A DNA stretch of 64,000 nt from Winogradskyella pelagia. Its GTDB lineage: Bacteria; Bacteroidota; Bacteroidia; Flavobacteriales; Flavobacteriaceae. Below are positions 55,636-64,000 of this stretch, piece by piece. The notes under the pieces are model-generated. The model ran no database searches. It saw only the letters and a list, made by a program, of their open reading frames with translations, and was not told where the DNA came from. Where the stretch lies: the NCBI RefSeq assembly GCF_017581965.1, contig NZ_JAGEVF010000008.1, forward strand, positions 118,072 to 182,071, read 5' to 3'. A program made the translations under genes and the position numbers. Each line of letters begins with the position of its first letter. Positions within the stretch are counted from its first letter, which is position 1.

Positions 55636-56331
55636 TTATATAGGCTCGTTTAAATGATCTAAAAACTCAACAGAATTTGCTTCCATTTGATAGACCACTT
55701 TATTAGTTCTTACAACAATATGATTGTAAGCTACATATGCAATTATCCCAACAATAAGGCCGCCAACAGTAGTGGTCATTGCGGTGTAAAGACCACTTGC
55801 CAACACATCCATTTGAATAGTTCCTCCGGCATTTGCTAGTTCAAATATTGAAAGTATCATTCCTATTACCGTTCCCAAAAACCCTATCATAGGAGCAACT
55901 CCAGAAATTGTAGCTAAAACACTAACATTCTTCTCCAAACTGTATATCTCTAAACGACCAGCATTTTCTATGGCTGTATTAATATCCTCCAATGGTTTAC
56001 CTATTCTCGTTATCCCTTTGGCAATCAATCTCGAAACTGGAGAATTAACTTGTGCGCACAACATCTGTGCAGACTCTACTTTACCATTACTTACATGGTC
56101 TTTAATTTGATTCATAAAATTTGAATCTACCTTTGAAGCCGCCTTAATGGCGAAAATACGCTCAAAATAAATGTAAGTTGCTACTATTAAAAGTAGAAAA
56201 AGAATGAGAATAATTACCATTCCTGATGTTCCTCCGCTTGTAATCAACTCTATGATAGATAATGTTTTTTCAACTGACTCTCCATCAGTTAAATTATCGA
56301 CATTATCTTGAATATTACTTTGTAATATCAT
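55636..56331 (-). CDS. exbB: ExbB/MotA/TolQ-family proton channel
   Basis: 231 residues. It has three membrane helices: MVIILILFLLLIVATYIYF (about 39-57), a second with IGFLGTVIGMI, and a third GLIVGIIAYVAYNHI. The VAPMIGFLGTVIGMILSIFE segment and the conserved TAMTTTVGGLIVGI are family signatures. Together with ExbD it channels protons to drive TonB. It is the second gene in the run after nhaD, 62 nt upstream of which the nhaD stop lies. Confidence 0.93.
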   Translation of the reverse strand: MILQSNIQDNVDNLTDGESVEKTLSIIELITSGGTSGMVIILILFLLLIVATYIYFERIFAIKAASKVDSNFMNQIKDHVSNGKVESAQMLCAQVNSPVSRLIAKGITRIGKPLEDINTAIENAGRLEIYSLEKNVSVLATISGVAPMIGFLGTVIGMILSIFELANAGGTIQMDVLASGLYTAMTTTVGGLIVGIIAYVAYNHIVVRTNKVVYQMEANSVEFLDHLNEPI

Positions 56332-56393
56332 ATGATAATTTTAAAATTTAGGTTCGTTGTAAGCTATAACGTTAAGATTTCCTCTTAAGTATA

Positions 56394-57785
56394 TTAAAAT
56401 AGTGATCGTGTTACCATGAAACATAATGCTCCAGCTATAAAACCGAGTAGAGCTAACCAAGAGATTTTTTTAAGGTACCAGAAAAAGTCTATTTTTTCCA
56501 TACCCATAGCAACAACTCCTGCCGCAGACCCTATAATAAGCATACTTCCCCCTGTCCCTGCAGAATATGCTATAAAGTGCCACAGTTCATTATCTAAAGG
56601 TTCTGAAAACATTCCCAAACTTGCTGCAACTAAAGGTACATTATCAATTACTGCTGAACCAACTCCTAATAACAAAACAACCAAGTCTGATACACCTTCT
56701 CCGTGAAGCTCAGTACCTAACATAGGCATGGTTTCTTGTAAAGAGATAGCAAAACCAAACAAAACTCCCAATGACTCTAAAGCTGCTACTGCCATTAAAA
56801 TCCCTAGGAAGAAAAGAATACTTGGCATCTCAATCCTCGAAAGTGAGCGGTGCACAGGACTATGATGCACTTCAGAAAATGCCTCACCAGTTTCTACTTG
56901 AGCCATAGAAAATTTAGAATTTGTATAAATCTCAGCGAAAATAGCAACTACACCTAATGAAAGCATCATACCTACATATGGTGGTAAATGCGTTATTACT
57001 TTGAATATTGGAACAAATACAATAGCGCCTAAACCAAGGAATAACATCGTTGAACTAAACCTGTTTTTAGGTTTGTTATCATCACTCTGAAGTTCTAAAG
57101 TCCCTTGAAAAGGGGATAATAGCGACGCGACAAAGGTTGGTATAACCATGCATAACAATGAAGGTATAAACAAATAAACAAACAACTTACCTGTTGATAC
57201 CTTATCGCCGATCCACAGCATAGTTGTTGTTACATCGCCTATTGGAGACCAAGCGCCACCAGCATTAGCCGCAATAATTATTAAACCCGCAAACCAAATA
57301 CGTATATCTCTATCTTTTACTATTTTTTGAAGAATGGAAATCAATACAATTGTTGCGGTAAGATTATCGATAATGGCCGAAAGGATAAAAGCCAAAATAG
57401 AAAACATCCAAAGTAACTTTTTTCTGCTATTAAAATTAACTGCTGATTTAATAGTAGAAAAGCCATCGAAATAATCGATAATTTCAACAATGGTCATTGC
57501 CCCAAGCAAAAACACTAATATCTCTGCTGTTTTACCCAAATGATGTAAGAGTGTTTCTTCCATCAGATGCATCTTTTCTTCATGATCTAATAAACCGAAA
57601 TTATCCATTAAATTATGTTGGGCAGAATCAAACCATTGCGTAAAATCATCGATTCCTAACGCAATTAAAGCCCAACTTATGGCCATCATCACTAATGCAG
57701 GGATTAACTTATCGATTTTTATATTGTGCTCTAGAGTTATGGCTAGATACCCAAAAACAAACACAAGAATAATGACGGTTTCCAT
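56394..57785 (-). CDS. nhaD: NhaD-type Na+/H+ antiporter
   Basis: 463 residues with about twelve hydrophobic helices, NhaD branch of the ion-transporter superfamily. Marks are FLLGAMTIVEIIDYFDGF, AIIDNLTATIVLISIL, ANAGGAWSPIGDVTTTMLWI and GVGSAVIDNVPLVAAS, which carry the expected Asp/Asn pairs. It would expel Na+ in exchange for H+ at the inner membrane, in keeping with a marine habitat. A TATCTTTG -7 element lies at 57998-58005, leaving a leader of about 200 nt. It is followed by exbB, exbD, tonB and folC. Confidence 0.92.
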   Translation of the reverse strand: METVIILVFVFGYLAITLEHNIKIDKLIPALVMMAISWALIALGIDDFTQWFDSAQHNLMDNFGLLDHEEKMHLMEETLLHHLGKTAEILVFLLGAMTIVEIIDYFDGFSTIKSAVNFNSRKKLLWMFSILAFILSAIIDNLTATIVLISILQKIVKDRDIRIWFAGLIIIAANAGGAWSPIGDVTTTMLWIGDKVSTGKLFVYLFIPSLLCMVIPTFVASLLSPFQGTLELQSDDNKPKNRFSSTMLFLGLGAIVFVPIFKVITHLPPYVGMMLSLGVVAIFAEIYTNSKFSMAQVETGEAFSEVHHSPVHRSLSRIEMPSILFFLGILMAVAALESLGVLFGFAISLQETMPMLGTELHGEGVSDLVVLLLGVGSAVIDNVPLVAASLGMFSEPLDNELWHFIAYSAGTGGSMLIIGSAAGVVAMGMEKIDFFWYLKKISWLALLGFIAGALCFMVTRSLF

Positions 57786-57997
57786 ATATAAGTTTAGAAT
57801 TTATTTAGTTTAAAGTTGGATACGATAGGCTATTTCAAAAATCAAAACAGCCTTAAATTTTAAGATAGAAGTATTAAATCTATATCTAATTTTGAGAGCA
57901 ATGTATTCTTAAAAAAATAAAATTGTAATTTTAATGACTTTAACATGCTCTTATCGGCCAGCTTTTTTATCAATCTTGATTTTTTAATTAGTGTAAA

Positions 57998-58005
57998 CAA
58001 AGATA
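57998..58005 (-). promoter_or_regulatory. -7 element upstream of nhaD
   Basis: TATCTTTG on the minus strand is an exact match 213 nt upstream of the nhaD start, within the 246-bp gap to anmK. It implies an unusually long leader; no stable structure is obvious in it. Confidence 0.4.
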
Positions 58006-58031
58006 AAAAACTCTAATTCCTAAAAAGTGAA

Positions 58032-59111
58032 TTAATTATTAATTTTAAAATTTGGCTGAAAAACCTTGCCCGAACTGTGATTTCTAGTAGCTCCTGTTAC
58101 ACTTTTCAGACAATTAACTTCGTTTCTTTCTCTCAAAACAGCTAAAAATGCAAAAATCAAAGCTTCTTTAAACTCAATTAATTTTGGCTGAGGCAGAATC
58201 ACTTTTGACTTAGAACGTGCTTCAATTCTAGAAATGAGAAAATCATTGAAAGCGCCACCTCCAGTAACAAGTGTTTTAGTATTTTCTTCCTTGATAACAC
58301 GAGAAATTTGATATGCAATATGCTCCACTAAAGTTCTTAATACGTCTTTAGTACTGATGTCATATCCCTTAATTACCGGAAAAAAAACATCTTGCACCCA
58401 TTCTAAACCCAAAGATTTTGGAGGTAATACGCTATAATACGAGATGGCATTCAATTCTTCTAGTAAATTCTCATCGACACAGCCTGATGCAGCGAGTTGA
58501 CCTCGATTATCAAAATCTAAATTAAAAACTGACATAAAATGGTTTAAAACTAAATTTGCTGGACAAATATCAAAAGCTAATCTTTCGCCCAACATATCAT
58601 AGGATACATTGGCAAAACCTCCCAGATTAACGCAATAGTCGTAAGTATCAAATAATAATTTGTCACCGATCGGAACCAATGGTGCTCCTTGCCCACCGAG
58701 CTCAACATCTTCAACTCTAAAATCGCATATTACTTTAATTTTACATTGATCAGCCAACTCTTGCCTATTGCCAATTTGATACGTATATCCTAAATCTGGC
58801 CGATGCAAAACCGTATGTCCATGCGATGCGACAAAGTCTATATTAGAAATTTTGTTTTTTAAAATAAATGCATCTACAATCTTTCCTAAAAACTGGGAAT
58901 ACTCCAAATCCAATAATTGCAATTCATCCGTGTTAAGATTTAGAGCATTTCGCAACAATTTGAGCCATCTCCCATCATATGAAACGGTTTCAGCACAATG
59001 AATTTTAAATTCCCATTTTTCACTTTTATTGAAAGTACAAAATGCTAAATCTATTCCGTCTAGAGATGTGCCAGACATTACGCCAATAACATTAAAGCTT
59101 GTTTTTGTCAT
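58032..59111 (-). CDS. anmK: Anhydro-N-acetylmuramic acid kinase
   Basis: 359 residues, ASKHA-fold kinase. It phosphorylates and opens 1,6-anhydro-MurNAc during recycling of cell-wall fragments, in the cytoplasm. Motifs are VMSGTSLDGID (GTSLDGID at 14-21), SHGHTVLHRPD, VNLGGFANVSY, FDICPANLVLNHF and the ATP-site VTGGGAFNDFL. Length is normal. It is divergent from the acyl-CoA dehydrogenase gene and lies upstream of the nhaD leader. Confidence 0.95.
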   Translation of the reverse strand: MTKTSFNVIGVMSGTSLDGIDLAFCTFNKSEKWEFKIHCAETVSYDGRWLKLLRNALNLNTDELQLLDLEYSQFLGKIVDAFILKNKISNIDFVASHGHTVLHRPDLGYTYQIGNRQELADQCKIKVICDFRVEDVELGGQGAPLVPIGDKLLFDTYDYCVNLGGFANVSYDMLGERLAFDICPANLVLNHFMSVFNLDFDNRGQLAASGCVDENLLEELNAISYYSVLPPKSLGLEWVQDVFFPVIKGYDISTKDVLRTLVEHIAYQISRVIKEENTKTLVTGGGAFNDFLISRIEARSKSKVILPQPKLIEFKEALIFAFLAVLRERNEVNCLKSVTGATRNHSSGKVFQPNFKINN

Positions 59112-59134
59112 ATTAGTAAAAATACTATTCTGTA

Positions 59135-59165
59135 TTGAAAATAAGACAATAAACAGTTATCTTTG
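59135..59165 (+). promoter_or_regulatory. Promoter of the acyl-CoA dehydrogenase gene
   Basis: TTG (59135-59137) and TATCTTTG (59158-59165) are separated by 20 nt, matching the -33/-7 layout. The ATG is 38 nt after the -7 element. It reads away from anmK. Confidence 0.7.
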
Positions 59166-59202
59166 CACGAAAATTTTATTGAATTAATAATCAGATAATT
59201 TT

Positions 59203-60345
59203 ATGGACTTTAGCCTAACAGAAGAGCATTTGATGATTCGGGATGCAGCACGAGATTTCGCCAAAACCGAATTACTACCAGGAGTGATTGAACGTGATGA
59301 AAAACAAATCTTTCCCGATGAGCTGGTTAAAAAAATGGGAGAACTTGGGTTTATGGGAATAATGGTTGACCCAAAATATGGAGGGAGTGGAATGGACACT
59401 ATTTCATATGTCCTCATAATGGAAGAACTGTCAAAAATTGATGCCTCGGCTTCAGTTATAGTATCTGTAAACAATTCATTAGTATGCTATGGCATCGAAA
59501 AGTATGGTACAGAAGAACAAAAGCAAAAGTATCTAACGAAATTGGCAACAGGTGAATTTGTTGGTGCATTTTGTTTGAGTGAACCTGAAGCGGGAAGCGA
59601 TGCAACTTCGCAGCGCACTACAGCGATTGATATGGGAGACCACTACGTTATTAATGGTACTAAAAACTGGATAACTAATGGTGGAAGATCAGATGTTTAT
59701 TTAGTCATTGCTCAAACGGATAGAGAGAAAGGACACCGAGGAATCAATGCTTTTATTGTTGAAAAAGGAATGGAAGGCTTTGACATTGGTCCAAAAGAAG
59801 ATAAATTGGGTATTAGAGGCAGCGACACACATACCCTTCAATTTAATGACGTCAAGGTACCTAAAGAAAATAGGATAGGTGAAGATGGATTTGGTTTTAA
59901 ATTCGCAATGAAAACATTATCTGGTGGACGAATTGGAATTGCTTCACAAGCTCTGGGAATTGCTTCTGGCGCTTATGAACTTGCTTTAGACTATTCTAAA
60001 GTGAGAAAAGCGTTTGGTACGGAGATATGCAATCACCAAGCCATTGCCTTTAAATTGGCAGATATGTATACTGAAATTGAGGCAGCACGTCACCTTGTGA
60101 TGAAAGCCGCTTGGGAAAAGGATAAAGGTCTTAATCACGACATGTCTAGCGCAATGGCTAAACTATACGCTTCTAAAGTAGCAATGGAACAGACGGTTGA
60201 AGCTGTGCAGATTCATGGCGGAAACGGCTTTGTGAAGGAATACCACGTTGAGCGCTTAATGAGAGATGCTAAAATTACTCAAATCTATGAGGGTACTTCT
60301 GAGATACAAAAAATAGTAATCTCAAGAGGAGTTATTAAGAACTAA
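59203..60345 (+). CDS. Acyl-CoA dehydrogenase
   Basis: 380 residues, FAD-dependent. It oxidises acyl-CoA to trans-2-enoyl-CoA and passes electrons to electron-transferring flavoprotein. The family signatures are FCLSEPEAGSDA, NGTKNWITNGG, FGTEICNHQAIAFKLADM and the C-terminal QIYEGTSEIQKIVISR. In short-chain type enzymes the catalytic glutamate is that of YEGTSEIQ. Chain-length preference (short or branched) is likely but not proven. It has its own promoter and terminator, so it is monocistronic. Confidence 0.95.
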   Translation: MDFSLTEEHLMIRDAARDFAKTELLPGVIERDEKQIFPDELVKKMGELGFMGIMVDPKYGGSGMDTISYVLIMEELSKIDASASVIVSVNNSLVCYGIEKYGTEEQKQKYLTKLATGEFVGAFCLSEPEAGSDATSQRTTAIDMGDHYVINGTKNWITNGGRSDVYLVIAQTDREKGHRGINAFIVEKGMEGFDIGPKEDKLGIRGSDTHTLQFNDVKVPKENRIGEDGFGFKFAMKTLSGGRIGIASQALGIASGAYELALDYSKVRKAFGTEICNHQAIAFKLADMYTEIEAARHLVMKAAWEKDKGLNHDMSSAMAKLYASKVAMEQTVEAVQIHGGNGFVKEYHVERLMRDAKITQIYEGTSEIQKIVISRGVIKN

Positions 60346-60368
60346 GTTCGTCACGACTATAAAATAAA

Positions 60369-60398
60369 AAACTGAGTAAAATTACTCGGTTTTTTTTT
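60369..60398 (+). terminator. Terminator between acyl-CoA dehydrogenase and ackA
   Basis: ACTGAGTAA (60371-60379) and TTACTCGGT (60382-60390) pair with one wobble. T residues follow on the plus strand and A residues precede, so it can serve both convergent genes. Confidence 0.85.
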
Positions 60399-60407
60399 GC
60401 CTATTGA

Positions 60408-61592
60408 TTATTTAAATAGGTCAAAAGTTTGTCTGGCTATCTCCAATTCTTCATTAGTTGGTATAACTAAAATTTTAACTTTAGAGTTATTCTTATTAAT
60501 CTCCAATATCCCAGATTTCGATTTATTATTCTTTTCTTCATCTAATTCAATCCCGAAAATATCCATTTCAGAACACACCATTTCTCGTATTAATTTAGAG
60601 TTCTCTCCAATTCCTGCAGTAAAAATAATACAATCTAATCCGTTCATTGCCGCAACGTAGGAACCTATATATTTCTTAATTCTATAGGCATTCATTTCTA
60701 GGGCAAGTTTACATTTCTTATTTCCTCTTTTTGCTTCAGCTATTATATCACGTAAATCGTTAAAACCAGTTAGGCCAAGCATTCCACTTTTTGATTGCAA
60801 AATACTCTTAACTTCATCTAGCTCGTAATTTAAAGTATTCACCAAATAAAAAATTAATGTGTGATCAATATCGCCAGAGCGCGTACCCATAATTAAACCA
60901 TTAAACGGTGAAAACCCTAAACTATGGTCCTTACTCTCTCCATTTCTTATCGCAGATATGCTACAACCATTTCCTAAATGTATAGATATAATTTTAGCTT
61001 TTTTATTATCTAAATAATCAATCGCTTTTTGGGAAACATATTTATGGCTTGTACCATGAAAACCAAATAACCTTATGTGATGATTATCCAAAAATTCATT
61101 CGGTATAGCATACTTGTAAGCTTTCAAAGGTATAGTCTGATGAAAGGAAGTATCGAATATCGCAGCTTGTTTAGCCTTTTTAAAAATGGACTCGGCAACA
61201 TTAATTCCCTCTAAATTAGAAGGATTGTGCAGCGGTGCTAAAGTGAATAATTCTTTTATTTTTGATTTTACTTCGGAAGTAATTTCAACTGTAGATTTAA
61301 ACGTATGACCTCCATGTACTACCCGATGACCGACAGCTTCAATCTCTTCAATTGATTGTACTTCACCCTTGTCCTTATCCAGCAATAAACCAACAATATA
61401 TTTTAGAGCAAACTTATGCGTTGGTATCGTAAGTGGTTTATCAACACTACATTTTGAAGAATTGTGCCGGATTCTTGCTTCTGTATCCCCAATCCGCTCT
61501 ATTGTACCCGAACAAAGAACCAGTTCCTCTGGCATTTTAAACAATTGGTACTTCACGGAAGAACTACCTGTATTTAAGACTAATACTTTCAT
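60408..61592 (-). CDS. ackA: Acetate kinase
   Basis: 394 residues. It interconverts acetyl phosphate and ADP with acetate and ATP. The acetokinase marks are VLNTGSSSVKYQLF, GHRVVHGGHTF, FDTSFHQTIP, RLFGFHGTSHKYVS and HLGNGCSISAI. Length is normal. It starts 9 nt after the pta stop, so the two-step acetyl-CoA to acetate pathway is one operon. It ends by the bidirectional terminator at 60369-60398. Confidence 0.97.
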   Translation of the reverse strand: MKVLVLNTGSSSVKYQLFKMPEELVLCSGTIERIGDTEARIRHNSSKCSVDKPLTIPTHKFALKYIVGLLLDKDKGEVQSIEEIEAVGHRVVHGGHTFKSTVEITSEVKSKIKELFTLAPLHNPSNLEGINVAESIFKKAKQAAIFDTSFHQTIPLKAYKYAIPNEFLDNHHIRLFGFHGTSHKYVSQKAIDYLDNKKAKIISIHLGNGCSISAIRNGESKDHSLGFSPFNGLIMGTRSGDIDHTLIFYLVNTLNYELDEVKSILQSKSGMLGLTGFNDLRDIIAEAKRGNKKCKLALEMNAYRIKKYIGSYVAAMNGLDCIIFTAGIGENSKLIREMVCSEMDIFGIELDEEKNNKSKSGILEINKNNSKVKILVIPTNEELEIARQTFDLFK

Positions 61593-61601
61593 TTATTAAG
61601 T

Positions 61602-63695
61602 TTACTCTTGAGCCTGAATGGCCGTAACAATTACAGTATTTAATATATCATTCACAGAGCATCCCCTGCTCAGGTCGTTAATGGGCTTATTTAGCCCTTG
61701 TAACATTGGCCCAATGGCTAACGCACCCGTTTCACGCTGTACTGCCTTATATGTATTATTGCCTGTATTCAAATCAGGAAAAATTAAAACACTCGCCTGA
61801 CCGGCAACTTCAGAGTTTGGTAACTTCTTTTGACCTATAATTGGATCCACTGCAGCATCATATTGAATAGGTCCCTCAATTTTTAATTCGGGACGTTTTT
61901 CTTTAACAATTGTCGTTGCTTTCTTAACTGTATTTACATCCTCACCCTTTCCCGAGATTCCAGAAGAATAAGATAACATTGCAATTTTCGGTTCTATCCC
62001 AAATGCAATACTAGAATCTGCAGAAGCAATGGCAATCTCGGAAAGTTGCTCTGCCGTTGGATTTGGATTTATAGCACAATCCCCGAATACACTTACCCTG
62101 TCTTCTAAGCACATAAAAAAGACAGACGAAACAACCGAGAAACCCGGTTTGGTTTTTATAAATTGAAGAGCTGGTCTAATAGTATGTTGTGTGGTATGGG
62201 CAGCCCCAGAAACCATTCCATCTGCAATACCTTTATATACCATCATCGTACCAAAATACGATACATCTCTCATAAGATCCTCCGCGGTTGCATGAGTTAA
62301 ACCTTTATGTTTCCTGAGGTTGTAAAGTGTTTCTGTGAAATCCTGCAATTTTTCAGAATCATTTGGGTTGACAATCGGAGTTTTATCAAAATTGAAAGGA
62401 ATATTCAATCGCTCTATTGAAGAAGTGACTTTTTGAATATCTCCTAATATTGTCATATCAAGAATATCAAGCTCCTGCAATTTAGAAGCGGCCATCAATA
62501 TTCTATCGTCATTTCCCTCTGGAAGTACAATATGTTTACGTTGTTTCATGGCTCTTTGCATCAAATAATATTGAAACATTCGAGGGGTCATTGCTTTGTT
62601 AATCTCATAAGACTCAAGATGTTTCATGAGTTTCTCTACATCAACATAAGTTTCAAACATATCTATTGAGATTCTTATCTTTTCTATATTGCTTGCGTAA
62701 ATGTGGGAACGAACATTAGCTAATTGAGATGCAATATTGAAAGTTGGCTCTTTGACACTTACAATTGGAATTATTTTCTCTAATCCGTCAATAAGCCTAA
62801 CAACAGATTCAGATAATTTCATATCACCACTAAGGACAATCCCAGCCAGGGTTGGATAGTTGGCAGAAATATTAGCTTGAAGACTACCCATTAAAATATC
62901 CACACGGTCAGTAGGTGTAACAATTACCGCATCTTCATTTAAATGTTCTAAAAAATGTTGTAACTGCATTGCACCAATCTCTACGTCTCCCGTTGACCTA
63001 TCAAGTAAATCAGCACCAAAAAGCACTTCTGCTTTTATATAGTTCGAAAGTTCCTTCATTGTTGGATTCTTCAACTTTTCATTAACTGGAATAACATCTA
63101 CACTTAAAGAATTTGGAAGAATTCCATTCAGCTTTTCTCTTAAAGTAGCAGTCCTAATATTCTCTACTTTATTAGCAATAACAGAAATAACATTAACATC
63201 TTTTTGTATGAACGAATCATAGGTTAAATAAAGGCTATCCACAAAACTATCCGTAGTTTTATTCAGAGCTCCCGAGATAATTAAAACTGGTATTCCTAAG
63301 TTTTTAGCTATTACGATATTTAGGTCTAATTCTATAATAGAGCTGAAGTGCGAAAAATCACTTCCCTCTACAATAACAAAATCAAATCTAGCCTCAAGCC
63401 TTTTGTATTTTGATATTATAGTTTCTAGAACCACCTCCCTATTGTTAGTATTCCATTGCTTTACTACATCCGTTATTGAACAACCATAGGCATCCGTATA
63501 GTCCATATCAACTGTAAAATAAGACAAGATTGTGTTGATATGATTATCTCTTTTACCTTCTTTAATCTCATCGATTATAGGACGAAAATATCCCACTTTA
63601 GGTTTATGTCTTAAGAGTGCGTTCATTAAACCAATGGTAAGAATCGATTTTCCACTATCCGAATCGTTCGAGGCAATATATACAGCCTTATTCAT
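61602..63695 (-). CDS. pta: Phosphate acetyltransferase
   Basis: 697 residues, the long bacterial form. An N-terminal P-loop domain (SNDSDSGKS at about 9-17), a central DRTGG-like domain (about 215-320) and the catalytic PTA domain (about 370-697, with GAAHTTQHTIRPALQFIKTKPG, GDCAINPNPTAEQL and VFPDLNTGNNTYKAVQR) are all present. It converts acetyl-CoA and phosphate to acetyl phosphate and CoA. It precedes ackA by 9 nt. Upstream lies a 257-bp gap up to the rrn terminator in which I see no clear promoter. Confidence 0.97.
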   Translation of the reverse strand: MNKAVYIASNDSDSGKSILTIGLMNALLRHKPKVGYFRPIIDEIKEGKRDNHINTILSYFTVDMDYTDAYGCSITDVVKQWNTNNREVVLETIISKYKRLEARFDFVIVEGSDFSHFSSIIELDLNIVIAKNLGIPVLIISGALNKTTDSFVDSLYLTYDSFIQKDVNVISVIANKVENIRTATLREKLNGILPNSLSVDVIPVNEKLKNPTMKELSNYIKAEVLFGADLLDRSTGDVEIGAMQLQHFLEHLNEDAVIVTPTDRVDILMGSLQANISANYPTLAGIVLSGDMKLSESVVRLIDGLEKIIPIVSVKEPTFNIASQLANVRSHIYASNIEKIRISIDMFETYVDVEKLMKHLESYEINKAMTPRMFQYYLMQRAMKQRKHIVLPEGNDDRILMAASKLQELDILDMTILGDIQKVTSSIERLNIPFNFDKTPIVNPNDSEKLQDFTETLYNLRKHKGLTHATAEDLMRDVSYFGTMMVYKGIADGMVSGAAHTTQHTIRPALQFIKTKPGFSVVSSVFFMCLEDRVSVFGDCAINPNPTAEQLSEIAIASADSSIAFGIEPKIAMLSYSSGISGKGEDVNTVKKATTIVKEKRPELKIEGPIQYDAAVDPIIGQKKLPNSEVAGQASVLIFPDLNTGNNTYKAVQRETGALAIGPMLQGLNKPINDLSRGCSVNDILNTVIVTAIQAQE

Positions 63696-63918
63696 TGAAG
63701 AAACTTTTATATTATTTGAAAACTCTTGCTATTTATCTATTGAACTGAATCAGTTAAATATCTAAGGGAATATACCAAAATAAACTTCAGAATTCAATCT
63801 GTCGGTTAGAGAAATATTAAATGATAATAAAATCACTATTAGTAAGAGTTTTCCTAGGTGTAACCTAAAGTCTATATAAGTAGATTGGAAAGTAAGTAGG
63901 ACTTTTAGAAAACAAAAA

Positions 63919-63947
63919 AAAGCCCTTTGCATTAAGCAAAGGGCTTT
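63919..63947 (-). terminator. rRNA operon terminator
   Basis: The arms AAAGCCCTTTGC (63919-63930) and GCAAAGGGCTTT (63936-63947) are perfect over 12 bp with a 5-nt loop. On the minus strand they are followed by a T-rich run. It is a strong intrinsic terminator just after the 5S gene. Confidence 0.92.
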
Positions 63948-63952
63948 CAAAA

Positions 63953-64000
63953 AAGGCGGCGACCTACTCTCCCACAAGTAAGCAGTACCATCGGCGCTAA
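63953..64000 (-). rRNA. 5S ribosomal RNA (3' part)
   Basis: The minus strand reads GCGCCGATGGTACTGCTTAC, then GTGGGAGAGTAGGTCGCCGC, the conserved 3' third of bacterial 5S rRNA including the loop near GGAGAGTAGG. The 5' part lies beyond the right edge. It implies an rrn operon entering the window from the right on the minus strand. The exact 3' end (63953-63955) is estimated. Confidence 0.93.

Noticed and set aside
63762..63977. Open frame from the pta leader into the 5S gene
   Set aside because: It runs through the rrn terminator and the 5S rRNA sequence, so it is not a gene.
1..64000. CRISPR array, insertion sequences or prophage
   Set aside because: No regularly spaced repeats, transposase or phage genes are seen. 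The only repeat of note is the tRNA-Val 3' end copy.

Overview
The window comes from a member of the Bacteroidota, almost certainly a marine Flavobacteriaceae species; the genus cannot be fixed from the sequence alone. Four observations point there. The DNA is AT-rich with short intergenic gaps. TAnnTTTG-type -7 elements precede many transcription units, and Shine-Dalgarno signals are weak. PorU, PorV and GldJ (type IX secretion and gliding) are encoded together. Family hallmarks are present, such as an HPRT-adenylate kinase fusion and a T9SS-sorted secreted protein. The content is mostly chromosomal housekeeping. I see no phage, insertion sequence, CRISPR array or obvious genomic island.

Layout. 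1-3062 (minus): a truncated ABC exporter overlapping its TetR-type regulator, then a secreted TPR protein. 3239-9487 (plus): a giant periplasmic alpha-2-macroglobulin with a SusC-type TonB plug domain where the bait region should be. 9506-13609 (minus): exported DinB-like protein, DUF4136 lipoprotein, voltage-gated-type K+ channel, Obg GTPase and the HPRT-adenylate kinase fusion. These face purK-purE (plus), so purine salvage and de novo synthesis share a divergent control region. 15584-18482 (plus): M3 oligopeptidase, then an ECF sigma factor with a miniature zinc-type putative anti-sigma partner. 18459-19295 (minus): a degenerate UbiA-like membrane protein. 19416-25722 (plus): gcvP, a KAS III homologue, proC, a methyltransferase and a GT2 glycosyltransferase. 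25719-28978: PafA-type phosphatase (minus), then an MlaE/MlaF-type transporter pair (plus).

28997-36932 (minus): HAD phosphatase, a 1345-residue secreted FG-GAP/ASPIC/vanadium-haloperoxidase fusion, SprT-like protease, mannose-1-phosphate guanylyltransferase and a DUF389 membrane protein. 37080-38280 (plus): cbpA-cbpM. 38282-49280 (minus): short-chain dehydrogenase, M28 lipoprotein peptidase, unknown secreted protein, pyruvate dehydrogenase E2 and E1alpha, cytidine deaminase, PorV, PorU. 49582-52598 (plus): gldJ and murF. 52676-53116: two tRNA-Val genes, terminator hairpins and a duplicated tRNA 3' end. 53133-57785 (minus): nhaD-exbB-exbD-tonB-folC. Then anmK (minus), an acyl-CoA dehydrogenase (plus) and pta-ackA (minus). 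The 3' end of a 5S rRNA gene with the rrn terminator lies at the right edge.

Themes. PorU/PorV and GldJ belong to the T9SS/gliding machinery that would export and anchor cargo such as the haloperoxidase fusion. ExbB/ExbD/TonB energise outer-membrane transport. E1alpha/E2 and Pta/AckA bracket acetyl-CoA production and overflow. The most unusual items are the plug-for-bait macroglobulin, the multidomain haloperoxidase, the tRNA-Val 3'-end/terminator duplication with an internal nested palindrome, and the minimal sigma/anti-sigma pair.
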